In this document: one piece after another, positions 36,120-48,275 of the stretch
How the letters are laid out: every line of letters begins with the position of its first letter
Position numbering within the stretch: position 1 is the stretch's first letter
Assembly (NCBI GenBank): GCA_949752735.1
Contig: OX457047.1
Coordinates: 35,293,113 to 35,357,112, forward strand
Direction: 5' to 3'
DNA length: 64,000 nucleotides
From: Lumbricus terrestris
Lineage: Eukaryota > Annelida > Clitellata > Crassiclitellata > Lumbricidae
Position numbers and translations under genes: made by a program
Notes under the pieces: generated by a model
What the model was told of the DNA's origin: nothing
What the model saw: the letters and a program-made list of their open reading frames with translations, nothing else
The model's database searches: none

Positions 36120-36324
36120 TGCACTTGTTATAGCGCCCCTTCAAGCTCTCTCTACTCAGAGGCGCTCCCAATGCAGAGCGGACACTGCATCGGAGTTTCA
36201 CGCCGAAGCGCTGAGCAATTGTGAGTGAAAGACTTGCCCAAGGTCCTTACGCGGCGAGGTGGATTCGAACCTCGAACCTTCCGGCTTCAAGGCAACGACG
36301 CCACCACTACACCACCGCGCCCCA
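36120..36324 (-). mobile_element. tRNA-derived SINE copy 4
   Basis: Well-preserved copy. On the - strand the head reads GGGGCGCGGTGGTGTAGTGG, an A-box-like start, with a GGTTCGAATCC B box, and the tail ends GGGGCGCTATAACAAG. Confidence 0.9.
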
Positions 36325-38575
36325 CAGCTATTGCTGTTCTGTCTGTGTGGAACTAACCCCTTCCAGAATTACAGAAAATATCTGATGCACCTTACAAACT
36401 CACAAATACTGACTACCACTGTCTATCTCTCCACAGGTCTATATATCACTCTACATTGAAAACACTAAATTTTGGTCACAAATCCTATCCAGATTTGCCC
36501 TCTTCTGTATACCTTCTTCACCTAAGCACCATCCACGTTGGTCGTCTATTTGTCTGTCTCTGTCTGTCTGTCTGTCTGTCTGTCCGACCTTTTTTGGAAA
36601 TTACCTGGAATCGATTTTTTTCCCACCCTGGGTATGGATTTTGAGACTGAGTGCCTCTGAATAAGGTGGTTCCTATAGCTTCGCTTTTTTGGGACTCTGT
36701 GGAAATCTGACATGCCATTTATGTCATCCTTTATACGAAACCCTTCACTCTCTCCATTCCAAACCTGAATTGCTTGTGCTGAGAGCAAACATGGTTTAGG
36801 AATGTGCAGGTGCAGAATTTGAAGTCACCGAGATTGGTTAGGATGTTGAATATTCTTTGCAACGGACTGCCTAGTTTCCTCCAGAGTAAATGATATTGTA
36901 GATTTTTAATTGAGATCTTGAACCAGTATATGGCTGACACTGTCTTGAGAATACACAGCTTTATCTTTAAGTCCAGTACAGCAGGATATATACCTTCAAA
37001 CTTTCTTTTCCATCTAGGTTTAAGTAACTATGTAGGTAAGTAAGTAAGTAAGTAAATGAGAATATCCTTCTACTAAACCAATTGCATATCTGCACCGTGG
37101 TGTGCATGCATCTTAATAAAAATCAACTGTCCATATGAGTACAATTAACAGTCTAACTATAAGTGTCTTACGCTGTAAATTATCAGCAAGGGGTAGGCAA
37201 GGGTCGTGCGATCATGGTCTCATGGTGTATAGGGTATAGCACGAGTTAACCACCGCCATGATCACCTATGCACAAAATGCCCGATTGCCAGCAGCACTGC
37301 GTATTAATTATGACGATAAACACGGTACGCGAAACACATGCCACTATTTATCCGGCATAAAATGGCCAAGCGGGACGAGGAACCTGGTTCGGCGTTCTCA
37401 TTAAGAAACAGCCCCCCAAATGGAGGTGTTCTTCAGCCTGATTGCACACGTTTTGCAGCCGGCTCTGCAGCATGATGGAATGGTCCAAGTCAGGAACTAA
37501 TTCCAGCCGGTGGATTTATGAGCACGGTGTCATACTCAGCTTTAGCGCGGCTCTCCCGGAGAAATGTTTCTCTGTTCATTTTGAAATTGCTCGCGTAACT
37601 GATTCCCTGTGTAATTAAATGTGGGCGTAATATTAGTTATTACGATGGAATGCGAACCCTTATTGTTCTAGGCAACCTGTGCGCATGTTCCTCTGTGTGT
37701 TTTTGTCCATGTGCGGATATGTCTGTTTGCTTCAGTCTGTGTATCTGTGTGTGTATTTGTGTGCGTGTTTGTGTGTGTCTAATGTCTATGTGTATATGTT
37801 TGTGTGTCTCTGTGTTTTTGTCTCTGAGTTTGCGCATGTGGTGTGTGTCTTTATAGTAATTTTAATTGCTATCTGAAGACTTGTCAACATCTCAGAAAGC
37901 TATTATGTGGCGGTCCACAGACTCCACACCAAAACCAGTATCATGTCGGAAATTACACATCGGAGAAAATTAGGAAAAATAGTATGTTTATGTTTTTCGG
38001 TTTTGTACAGAATTTAATTTAAAATATGTTTGCAAAATAAATTATTTTATTTTATTTTGCTAAAAAAGGCATGTTTTAAAACTATTTAATGCTCTTGATA
38101 TGCATATTGTTTCGTTTTAATTAAAAATTAATTAATTAATGGATTAAAGCGAATCACTTTTTGCCATATATCTTGAGTTAGAATAAAGCTAGAGCCATAA
38201 TTTTTGAGTTATTTTGAAGCATGAGACATGACCTTTGAAATTATGTAAAACTCAATATGTTGTAAAATCGGCTTAATACTGGTTTTTGTGTGTGGAGCCA
38301 AACAGACCAGTGCAGGAGCACTACTGAGTAGGTTTCTTGAAGAGACGCTATATAAATTCTCGGAATGAATGAATGAATGAATGAATGAATATTTCATGAA
38401 CCAGCTTACCAGTATTCACTGGCTCTCAGTCGAACAAAAAAATTACTCGACTGGTAGAATCAGGTTTGGTGCCAGCGCTGCCAGGCAGAGATGTGATGGA
38501 TGCTATTCAAATGTTTCCGCAATTGCTGATGATTTAGGTAACGTTCATCGATTTGTTATCAGTTGCGTTTAGAAG

Positions 38576-38645
38576 CCGAGAGGGAGGGAGGCCAGTAGAC
38601 AGGGAGGGAGGCCAGTAGACAGGGAGGGAGGCCAGTAGACAGAGA
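38576..38645. repeat. 20-bp tandem repeat
   Basis: Three exact copies of AGGGAGGGAGGCCAGTAGAC. Confidence 0.95.
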
Positions 38646-41600
38646 CATCGAAGGAGAAAGTAATGAGTGGGCAGACCAGTTTGTCTGTCTATGGTGACTA
38701 TTATCTGGTGATGGAAACAGATTTTATGGCCCATTTTGGAAAATGAATAGCGTTGTAGGCCTACATAGGGATGTAAGGAATTGTGTTCTTAAATGAGATG
38801 CACTAGCAACTGTACAGCACTGTACATAGCTAGCAGCTTAATACATTCGAACAAATAAGTAAACAAATATTTATATAGACATCTGGACTTTTTTATTGAT
38901 CCTAATTGAATTATACGTACATGTACCTGCTTAAGTAAGTATAAACATGATCAGCATTAAGCAAATTCTCATAAAGAGTACCTAGGCAAAACTAACATTG
39001 TGGAAGCAGAAGTTGAGAGAAGCTGAGAGATAACGAAGAAAACAGAGGCAGTCCTGAGTTCGCTTTTAGATCATATGGGTTGGGACGCTGAATACTGAGA
39101 ATGCAGGATGTGAAAAGAATCATTATTTAAAGCAGAAATAAGTTGGTTGAGGAAACTTTAGAGATTTCAAGACGACAAGGAAGATAGAGTCACACAACAA
39201 AGGCTTTGAAAGTATGACATACAAAGGATTCAATGGAATTCAAAGGATAGAAAGACGTTAATGAAGATGAAGACCTTGTTGTTTGGACAGTATGAATGAG
39301 AGCATAACACGACCCAAGCTAATTATGAGAAATGCGTTGGACTTGAGGAATGATTGAAAAGAATGGAGAAAATCATCTGTACCCATTGACGCCAAATGTC
39401 TGGTGCCAGGAACTGATGATGATGTATGCACGTAATAGAAATGCGGCTTTATCAGCGTCTGGGTTGGCGGGCTTTCACCACTTACACGATTTCTATGTTA
39501 TAGGAAAGAAATGCGTTGTTTTTGCTCTGAAATAATGAGTGTTGCCCATTTGAGTGGAGAACCATATCTCGTCATGCGAAGTAAATAAAATTACTGGCAA
39601 GTATGCACAATACCAGTTTTTACCGTATTATTATTGGTGTTATTTAACTGCAGAATTGTGTTATAGTAATAGAGCTGTCATGCGGAGAGAACAGTTATGG
39701 TATTCCTAAGGTGGGAGTCATTTGATGAGTCTTTCTGGATGTGTCGCTATATAAAATTTGCAATTACCATTATCAGCAGCAGTATTGCCAATGCCATCGG
39801 AATCATTGTAACTGTAACATTGGCACAAATCTATGAAGAGCCACTTTGAGGGAAACTCAAAACAGAGGCCATGTTATATTAAAGATTAAACAATAAACAA
39901 TAGAGCTCAGTTGTAAAGGAGATGCTCAATAAGTGAGATTTGTGACATTGCTAATAGCCTTACTGTCATCAGTGTTACTGTAATTATTACAATTGTAAAG
40001 AGCCACTTTGAGAGAGAGACTCAGCAGAACGTACTCAGCTCGACTCTGTGTATTTTTCATCATCAAATATGTCGGCCTTTAAGTAATCCAGTTATGACTT
40101 ATGTGGTGTTCGTTGTCGAAAGCATGCAACGCCAGACGACACCTGAAAGAAAGGGAACGCCTCAAGGCCGTCTGAAGAAAACTAGAAAGAAACACAGCTG
40201 CAGCAGTGCTTACAAGGAAGTTGATGGATTGTAGAAACAACGGACAGGAGACAAACATAAACAGTGCAATTAGGCTGACAACAAGAAGAGAACATCGTCT
40301 GGGTCTCTCTCTCTTTCTCTGTCTGTCTCTCTTGAGGAACCGAGGAAGGCAGAAGATGATGATTTACAGACTGTTATGCTTTTACACACTCTTCTTCTTC
40401 TCCTCGCACCTTCATAATGGCAGCTGGGCTTCTGAATCTGTCCCCACTGCATTGCTCTGATGGGAACGGCGAAACATGTGTGTTAACAGCTTTCCAGAGA
40501 AGGATGCACGCCGCGGAAGAAGCAAGGGACGCTGAAAGGAAGTCAGGGTGATTTGTTTCGTCCAGTGACCATCATTATTTTCAATACACTTTGTGCACCG
40601 ACGACACTCGCCAATCTTTAGCAGCAGAAGCATCAGCAGCAGCAGCAGCTTCCATTTCAATGTCATTCTTGAAGGGTGTGACAGATTTAATTAGTGTCAA
40701 AATTCCTCAGAGAATATTCTTCCACCACCACAGCAGCAGGAGGACAAGCGAAGAGTGGCAGTTCGGAGAGGGTTATAGGAGAGTGTAGGTAGTAGCTCTT
40801 ACCTCATTGCTTATCTGGATATATATTGACTGGTGACCGCTCTGATCTGAAGTGCCATCCTCCACTGCTCGAGCATCTCTCGACGTCCTGGAGTGAGTCG
40901 AGGAAAGCGGACGACGAGGCAGGTACTGGCATCTGACCTAAGGATACTGAAGCGATGAGCATCAAGTGAAAGCTTCTAAGAATTGATTCCCAGTCTGCCG
41001 TGGCATTATCGGCAATTTCTTGCTGGATGTATACCTGGTAATACAACATTTATGGAGAGAAAGTTTCTTTGGCTGTACTCATTCATTCCATTCATTCATT
41101 TCTGTTGATGTTGCCTCTATGCTACCAAAATGCAGCCACTATTATTTTTCCCTATGTACCTCATGTAGTGACTTCTAATTAGGCTGTTAACGAAAAAAAT
41201 GTTTAGACATGTGACGGTGAAAGAATTAATGATTGATTAATATTTAATTGAGATTGAATGTTTCCCAATAAGTAATGACAAATCCACAATTAGCATTGTA
41301 CATTTTTCTTTATGTAGATATCAATATCAATATTTACCACAAGTTAGTACGGTAGTTATTTTTTGAGCTTGCTAAGTGATCTGAAATTTTTTGGGGGTCT
41401 TATTAGTAGTCTTGTTTACATTTTGCAGTTCAAATGTCTTCCTTCCCCAATTACATATAATAAAGCAAACCAACATGTCTTCTTCTACTGGTACTGCGTC
41501 AACACTTTTAGGTTTTAGTGAGCAGCATGTTTTGTTAACAAATCCATTATCGAATGTAACTAGCAGGGATCTTCAATTAGTGGTTCAAGATTTGTAATTT

Positions 41601-41789
41601 CATTATAAAAATTAATTTATGATTTATCGATTTTAATAATTATAAACTTCCAGAGACAAACTTCTTCTAAGTTCTCAGCTATTTTTGAATTCATTGTATG
41701 CATCTGAGTTTATGCATGACAAAGCAAATTTGACAATAATATTATGGATGATCAACATATGCCCATAATAATTTGTCTTGTAATCAGAT

Positions 41790-42485
41790 GAGTGGAGTGT
41801 GTGCGGAGGGTGTGAGTAGATGTTTGGAGTTTGTGCGGAGGGTGTGAGTAGATGTTTGGAGTTTGTGTGGAGGTGTGAGTAGATGTTTGGAGTTTGTGTA
41901 GAGGGTGTGAATAGATGTTTGGAGTTTGTGTGGAGGGTGTGAGTAGATGTTTGGAGTTTGTGTGGAAGGTGTGAGTAGATGTTTGGAGTTTATGCAGAGT
42001 GTGTGAGTAGATGTTTGGAGTTTGTGTGAAAGATGTTAGTAGATGTTTGGAGTCTGTGTGAAAGGTGCGAGTAGATGTTTGGAGTTTGTGTGGAGGGTGT
42101 GAGTAGATGTTTGGAGTTTGTGTAGAAGGTGTGAGTGGATGTTCGGAGTTTGTGTGGAGGTGTGAGTAGATGTTTGGAGCTTGTGTGGAGGATGTGTGTA
42201 GATGTTTGGAGTTTGTGCGTAAGGTGTGAGTAGATGTTTGGAGTTTGTGTGGAGGGTGTGAGTAGATGTTTGGAGTTTGTGTGGAGGGTGTGTGTAGATG
42301 TTTGGAGTTTGTGCGTAAGGTGTGAGTAGATGTTTGGAGTTTGTGCTGAGGTGTGAGTAGATGTTTGGAGTTTGTGTGGAGGGTGTGAGTAGATGTTTGG
42401 AGTTTGTGTGGAGGGTGTGAGTAGATGTTTGGAGTTTGTGTGGAGGGTGTGAGTAGATGTTTGGAGTTTGTATAGAGGTTTGAGC
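41790..42485. repeat. 700-bp minisatellite, unit about 31 bp
   Basis: About 22 units of GTGAGTAGATGTTTGGAGTT plus TGTGTGGAGGGT, with small indels. The long - strand ORF (42036-42521, repeating THPPHKLQ-type units) is produced by the repeat. Confidence 0.95.
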
Positions 42486-42889
42486 CTGCAGAGTGTAGAG
42501 CTCTCTAGTCTCCTTAGGCAAGTTATTTACACGTGCGATTGCCTCTGATGGGGTAAAGTTTTATTTCATGTACGAAATGAGTTGGGATGTAAACAAGTAT
42601 TTATGAAAAGAAAGTTTATTTTGTTGTACTCATAGTTGTTTAAAACGTATTTTTCGTTATTTTTTTATTTTAAAAAACGTCGTTTTTTATTCGGTTTCTT
42701 GTGGTTTTTTTTTACATGTATGGTTGTACTCATTCATTCATTAATACTTCATTCATTCATTCATTTATTCATTCATGACTGATGTATTGCCCAATGTCCA
42801 GATCTTCGCCATTTATCACTTGCTAGCATCACAGGTTCTAGGGAAAGAAACGATTTTACCAAACATGTGTATATATATATGTATGTATG

Positions 42890-42897
42890 TATAATTT

Positions 42898-42942
<45 letters not shown>
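42890..42942. repeat. (AT)n microsatellite
   Basis: About 22 AT units after TATGTATGTATAATTTTG. Confidence 0.95.
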
Positions 42943-42944
<2 letters not shown>

Positions 42945-43479
42945 ATGCATGTGTTTAGTATCTTTGCGTGTATCAGGATATTGTATGGCACTACAATTGC
43001 TGCAGAAGGAAAATTGTAGAAAATAAATAGGGGAGGGAGACGGTCAGACGTTGATTTATATGGAGTTGTTATGTGCTATCAACTCCACGGCAGTTCTCAC
43101 CATGAATTACTGACATCGTCGCAAGGTGTTGAAATGTTGGTGTGAAGCAGAACCGAGGTGATTGCTTGTGCGAGGAATTCTTGTTGAAATATTGCGGGCA
43201 ATTTTTTATTTTTTCAGCCAGGGGTTTGTTACCCTAGATTCTCTTACTGTAAGGTAAATACTATGTACTGGCCCAATTAGCTACATCAGTAAGAGTTTTG
43301 GCCGCTTCTCACGCGACTCGGCGACAGAGAGCGCGCGGACCGGGGTTCGCTTTTCGAAGGTGGCTTATTTCGGAGAGTGAAATCTCAACTAGCACGGTCC
43401 GTACAAGGGGATGTTAAATGGCGCGATGTTCATTCAAACAGGCAACAGTCGTGAAGGATCTCACCCGATCATTGAAAAG

Positions 43480-43765
43480 TGAGCAGGGTCAAGGCCTTAA
43501 TGATACGATCGCTGCGCTATGCCGAAAAGGAAGTAATCTTTGTTCCATATACTCGTACTGCCACCATGAAAAATCTAGCGGTTGGTCTAGTGTTCTGGAA
43601 TGGCCTTCCCTTAGAATTACGTCTAGTCATCCACACCCTGGAACTCTACCAGAATCCTTTCTCACTAAACTTAAAAACTGTTCTTTTTTGGGCGCACTGG
43701 AGTCCGGAGCACCTCTGAGTAGTTTCCTTGAAGGGGCGCTATATAAATTCCCGAATGAATGAATG
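43480..43765 (+). mobile_element. Non-LTR retrotransposon (CR1/L2-like) 3' fragment
   Basis: The + strand encodes a decayed LINE reverse-transcriptase C-terminus: TRTATMKNLA, VFWNGLPLELR and a final K-T-x-LFW element match the common 'FWNSLPLELR...LKTxLF' tail. It is followed by CTGAGTAGTTTCCTTGAAGG and GGCGCTATATAAATTC with a (GAATGAATG) tail. 5'-truncated and out of frame in places. It ends about 50 bp before exon E. Confidence 0.75.
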
Positions 43766-43817
43766 AATGAGTGAATAAAATGCGAGTACATTTACATTTA
43801 CATCGGTGACTGTTCAG

Positions 43818-44114
43818 GTGTCTTGCTGCCAGCGCCGCCTACCAACCTAACCGTAGCCCAGCAGCCGGATGGAGTTCTCCTACGGTGGCATCGGCCACGA
43901 CATTCACCAGTGCCTGTCGAGTACTATGTCATTGAGTACCAGTTGTCGGTCGGCCAGTGGACTCGGCTGGCGGAAAAGATTCCAGGGAGTACGACGCAGT
44001 ACCAGTGGAAGAAGACGCTGCCTGCGGGGGCGGCCACATATCAATTCCGAATTCTTAGCGCTGGCCAGTCCTTCCACGGGTCTCCAAGTGCCCCGGTCAC
44101 GATATTGATGCTTG
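43818..44114 (+). CDS. IGSF9/Turtle-like receptor, exon E (FN3 domain 2)
   Basis: One exon carries the whole second FN3 domain of about 98 residues. Landmarks are PAPPTNLTVAQQPDGVLLRW, then YYVIEYQLSVGQWTRLAEKI, IPGSTTQYQW and ATYQFRILSAGQ near the end. The second FN3 of IGSF9 has the same layout (QQGVLLSW, then a WELLDDGIPGT-like stretch, then YEFRVLA), which is the clearest family evidence in the gene. Phase 1 at both ends. Acceptor TGTTCAG (AG 43816-43817); donor at 44115 GTAGGT. Base composition is markedly more GC-rich than the surrounding intron. The intron before it is almost 13 kb, the longest in the gene. Confidence 0.88.
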
Positions 44115-44344
44115 GTAGGTGCAGCTGGATTTTACATTTTCGTAGGATATTTTTTTTAGAATTTATGATTTTTTTCAATTATTTGTTTCTTTAACACTTT
44201 ATCCGTTTTGTCTGTTAATTCAATAAAACTTAATTTAATTAAATTGATTAAATTAATAAAACAAGTACAAGTACACAGTAAGATTATGTGATTTAGTAGT
44301 AGCTGACGATGAGAAATTTAATGGGAGTTGAATTTAACTGTATG

Positions 44345-44602
44345 CAGTGGCGTAGCCAAGGGGGGGTGGTTACGGGGGTTAACCCCCCCATTGGCCTAGA
44401 AAACAGTTTTTTTAAGGTTATTTATCCACTTAAATAAGAAAAACAAAACAATTGCTTGTAGTAGGCCTAACAATTGTTTTTCTTACTTTATTCCCTTTGT
44501 TACTTTATTCCCTTTTTATTTACTGTAATACTGTTGGGTTAGTTTCAGAAAGGGTATCCGGTCAGGGAACCCCCCCATGAAAAATTCCTGGCTACGCCAC
44601 TG
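44345..44602. mobile_element. hAT-like MITE with CAGTGGCGTAGCCA ends, copy 1
   Basis: 258 bp, starting CAGTGGCGTAGCCAAG and ending CCTGGCTACGCCACTG, flanked by a perfect 8-bp duplication ACTGTATG (44337-44344 and 44603-44610). Runs of G and C just inside the ends are shared with the copy at 61197. Confidence 0.92.
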
Positions 44603-45659
44603 ACTGTATGGCCACCTGCAGGGTGCTCATCTGTCCTACATTTTGCATAATGTCATTGTGCAGGTCTGTTATTAGATTTTCTAATGTAGAGATATAAACT
44701 TTATTGGTGCATCAGATTGGTCTGCAGGTAGTAAAAGACCGTGCAATACAGAGCAGATGTGGCAGAAGCAGTCAGACTGATTTCATTGAAAATTCCTGGA
44801 GGGTGTGTGGACCGCATGAAATATGTTGGCTGACTGCATGCAGATTGCGGGCCATAGTTTGTCCCCATGCAAACTACATTTATGTACACACATGCAATTA
44901 TGCATAATCGTGAAATGATGTAATACACTGTATGCTGTTTTATTTCTTGCACACAACACAATCTTGAAGAAAGAACAGTCGTTATGTGTATAATTAGTAG
45001 ATGAATTTTATAATTTTTATAGTCAATGTAAACAGATTTTCTCATGATTCTGCATTCTACAGTGTTTTGCAAAGTTCTTGCAGACCAATTTGAAAGCAGG
45101 GCTAGTAAATGCATTACTATTGCAAGCCACAGCATGCAATTTGTACTGCCTTAATACTGTTTCTAGTGGGCAGTGGCGGCCAAAGAGCAGGGCGTATGCC
45201 CTGGTAAAAGGCCTGTCAATTTATGCCCTGCTGAGTATTTCTATCCCTCTGTACTGGTTACTTGTACAATTGCCCTGACTGCTGCCCTGGTCGGAAAAAG
45301 TCTGGTACCACCTCTGTTAGTTAGGAGGCGAGTTTAAAAAGGTGTATGATTTAATATTCCTTTTGACGCAACTAGTCTATGTCACTGCCTCATTAATTTT
45401 CTCCTCGTGCATTCCCTGCGGTGCACTTACTCTTCTTACAGCGGCGCTGTTCCTTTTTTTGTCTGGCCCTTTGAATTATGAGCAAGAAATTTGTAGAGCA
45501 TAGGAGATGACTGGCAGCTGTCAATGTCACTCATTCTCTATTCTCATTATGCTGCCGATCAAGCAATCTGATAACTCTATTGATGATAGCTGTATGGGTT
45601 AACTTGGATTTTGGTAAATATGGCTCAGTGAGGCGATTTAATGGGAGAGTGAAGCCGGA

Positions 45660-46009
45660 GCGAAGAGGGTATAACATTTTGGTCCTTAAGTCTCAAATGG
45701 GTCTTGCTCCGAAGTATACTTCGCCCCCTTTCTGCCACTTCGCTGCATCCTCTTAGGTCCTCTGATCGGCTTGACCTCTATGTCCCCTGAGTCAGGACTG
45801 CCATGGCTCAATCCAGATCATTTGCCTGCATTGGTCCCTCCCTATGGAATGGGCTTCCTCCATCAGTTCACTCTGCCATCCTCTCTGGCAGTGTATCCTT
45901 GTCTTTCTCTCGTCTCAAAACTTGCCTTTTTCTCGGAGTTAAACGCACTGGGAGCGCTTCTGAAAGGCTCTTGCTGCAAGAGGCGCTTTATAAATGGTCA
46001 GATAAGATA
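45660..46009 (+). mobile_element. Non-LTR retrotransposon 3' fragment
   Basis: Encodes SRSFACIGPSLWNGLPPSVH and a downstream SFSRLKTCLFL, the typical C-terminal end of CR1/L2-type reverse transcriptase ORFs, and ends with GGCGCTTTATAAATGGTCAG. 5'-truncated. Confidence 0.78.
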
Positions 46010-46082
46010 ACATGAACACTTCCTTTTATTTTCTTTGTTCAGGTTTTATGTTTCATACTAAGTTGTTAGTACTGTAATTGCA

Positions 46083-46170
46083 CATGTATGTATGTATGTA
46101 TGTATGTATGTATGTACCAGTATATATGTATGTATGTATGACATTGTATGTATGTATGTATGTATGTATG
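46083..46170. repeat. (TATG)n microsatellite
   Basis: Two blocks of TATG units interrupted by CCAGTATATA and ACAT; it abuts SINE copy 5. Confidence 0.95.
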
Positions 46171-46338
46171 TGCACTTGTTATAGCGCCAAGCTTACTACT
46201 CAGAGGCGCTCCCGACTACAGCGCTTACACTGCATCGGAGTTTCATGCCAAAGCGCTGAGCAGTTGCGAGTGAAGGACTTGCTCAAGGTCCCTACTTGAG
46301 GTGGGTTCGAACCTGCAACCTCTGGCTGCAAGGCGACG
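46171..46338 (-). mobile_element. tRNA-derived SINE copy 5 (truncated head)
   Basis: Carries TTATAGCGCCAAGC, CAGAGGCGCTCCCGACTACA and GGTTCGAACCTGCAAC, but lacks the outer tRNA-like segment seen in other copies. Confidence 0.85.
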
Positions 46339-46816
46339 AACATATTAAGATACTTAAGATATGAACGAACGTTTTCTTAGTTAAGGCTTGGATTACTTTT
46401 GTATGGGGATGTTAATATTGCACATGTATTAAGTTGTTTAGAATTAGAACAAATCAAAATAACCACTGTTAACCGTCTAGCACAAGACAATGTATATAGG
46501 TGACCCTAACCAGCAGGATTCTGCATTGCCTTCTGGGTTCACTTTGATGACAAACTGATTTTTTTCCCAGTATGACGATGTGTTACTTTGCATGCTTTGG
46601 CCCAATAAAAAGAAAATGATGGTCATGTCGTTTCGAAGACAATAGGAATTATACCTGTGATTTGCAGCACCAAAGGGTTCAGAATTTGTCAACCATGGTG
46701 ATGATGATTATAATGAGTTCTCTGCCCCAGGGCAAGTTCATTGGCTTTATACCCCTGCTGCATGGGGATGAGCAGTAGTGACAATCTCAGACATGTTTTA
46801 TGACTAGGTTTAACTG

Positions 46817-47474
46817 TGACTAGACAAAATGGTAGCGGACAAAATGGTACGGACAAAATGGTACGGACAAAATGGTATGGATGAAATGAAAGCTGGATTA
46901 GTGAATTTTTATATAGAAGCTGTATTAACCCTTACCGCTCCGATTAAAAATTAATTGGCCCGAAATTGTCCGGTGGGAGCGGACACAGGAGCAGTAAAGG
47001 TTAATGAAAAGACACATGTGAAATGGAAGCTGGATGAAGGATCTGCATGGATATTTTTATATATGCAATGGAAGCTGGATTGATGAAAATAACGCTTTGG
47101 ATATAGAAGTTGTATCAGGGTATTTTTATGGCTGAAATAGAAGCTGGATTAATGAAAGATGCATTACAAATGGAGGTTGATTAAAGGAATCTTATGGTTG
47201 AAATTGAAGCTGGATACATCATGAAACACATGAACAAAAGACATCAATTCAGCTTCCATTGCTCAAGCATTTTTTTCACCAATCCAGCCTCCTTTTCTCA
47301 ATCTTTTTTCTTCACTAGAGCTCTACTTCAGCCATAAAAAAGCCATCCACGCTCTATTTCAGCAATAAAATACCCTCATCCAGCTTCCATTTAAACACAC
47401 CGTTTTGTCCGTACCATTTTGTCCATACCATTTTGTCCGTACCATTTTGTCTGCTACCATTTTGTCCTTGAACC
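46817..47474. mobile_element. Foldback element with repeated ACAAAATGGTA ends
   Basis: The ends carry three to five tandem units of GTACGGACAAAATG in opposite orientation (46822-46880 and 47401-47470). The flanks repeat GGTTTAACTG (46807-46816 and 47475-47484), a 10-bp target duplication suggestive of Mutator-like elements. The interior repeats AAGCTGGATT-type words. A smaller TTAA element is nested at 46926-47003. No transposase. Confidence 0.78.
46926..47003. mobile_element. Nested TTAA mini-element (piggyBac-like MITE)
   Basis: 78 bp. Starts TTAACCCTTACCGCTCC and ends GGAGCAGTAAAGGTTAA, an imperfect 17-bp inverted repeat beginning on TTAA, the piggyBac target. Lies inside the left half of the foldback element. 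Confidence 0.6.
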
Positions 47475-47674
47475 GGTTTAACTGGATCTGCATGTTGTCG
47501 TTCCATTTACAATGGTAATATTATAGCATCATTCAATGATGGAACAAATGAAAAAATAGGTATTTTAGTAGTGCTTGGAAAAATTAATGCCAGGTTTCTT
47601 TTGGTTTTCATTTTCGGTTTATCCATGTCTCAGATTGTCTTTGAGGAAATAAGTGTAATTAGAAAGTCCTGGAG

Positions 47675-47677
<3 letters not shown>

Positions 47678-47768
<91 letters not shown>
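47678..47768. repeat. 90-bp (AT)n microsatellite
   Basis: About 45 AT units, ending 56 bp before the acceptor of exon F. Confidence 0.97.
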
Positions 47769-47771
<3 letters not shown>

Positions 47772-47824
47772 TTCATGCGTGGAGTTTCAAGTTTAAGAAC
47801 AGATGTTCTTCTGGCTTGTTGCAG

Positions 47825-47986
47825 ATAAGATTCCTCCTCCGAATGTCGAAGGAGCGCGTCTTTCCGGTGACAAAGTGGCCGGCATTGTCGGCGGAATAAT
47901 GTTCGTCCTGCTGGGCATTGTCTTCGTACTTCTGGCGCTGAAGTTCCGAAACCAGAAACAAAAGAAACTACCGGAAATGGCCTACG
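47825..47986 (+). CDS. IGSF9/Turtle-like receptor, exon F (transmembrane segment)
   Basis: The exon encodes a short juxtamembrane stretch (DKIPPPNVEGARLSGDK), one strongly hydrophobic helix of about 24 residues (for example GGIMFVLLGIVFVLLAL), and a basic stop-transfer sequence KFRNQKQKK. This orders the protein as type I: Ig and FN3 domains outside, tail inside. Phase 1 at both ends. The acceptor is at 47823-47824 and the donor at 47987 is GTAGGA. A 90-bp (AT)n run ends only about 56 bp upstream of the acceptor, and a SINE starts about 75 bp downstream of the donor. Confidence 0.82.
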
Positions 47987-48061
47987 GTAGGATGTTTCAC
48001 TTCATAAGCCATCCATCAATTCTACGTCTGTTCTTTGTACAGAGAAATTAGTTGTATGTAT

Positions 48062-48275
48062 GTGCACTTTTTATAGCGCCCCTTCAAGGTTCTCTACTCA
48101 GAAGCGCTTCCGACTACAGCACGGACACTGCATCGGGGTTCACGCCGAAGCGCTTGAGCAATTTCGAGTGAAGGACTTGCTCAAGGTCCCTATGAGGCAG
48201 CTTGAGGTGGATTTGAACCTGCAACCCTTCGGCTGCAAGGCGACGAACATACCCTCTACACCACCTCACCCAACG
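48062..48275 (-). mobile_element. tRNA-derived SINE copy 6
   Basis: Same family; begins TTTTTATAGCGCCCCTTCAAG and ends in the tRNA-like head near ACACCACCTCACCC. Starts about 75 bp after exon F. Confidence 0.88.

Larger units (their letters stand above)
30912..43817 (+). other. Intron between exons D and E (12.9 kb)
   Basis: The largest intron of the gene, repeat-rich: CTTTCAAAGGCAC tandem repeat (31355-31425), dispersed repeat at 32060-32290, SINEs at 34784 and 36120, a 70-bp tandem duplication (35505-35645), a 20-bp repeat (38576-38645), a long minisatellite (41790-42485), an (AT)n run and a LINE 3' fragment at 43480-43765. No coding exon was recognised. Confidence 0.65.
44115..47824 (+). 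other. Intron between exons E and F
   Basis: 3.7-kb intron, GTAGGT to TTGCAG, carrying a hAT-like MITE (44345), a LINE 3' fragment (45660), a truncated SINE (46171), a foldback element (46817-47474) and a 90-bp (AT)n run. Confidence 0.75.

Noticed and set aside
42036..42521. 161-codon repetitive - strand ORF
   Set aside because: Artefact of the 31-bp minisatellite; frame shifts follow unit length changes.
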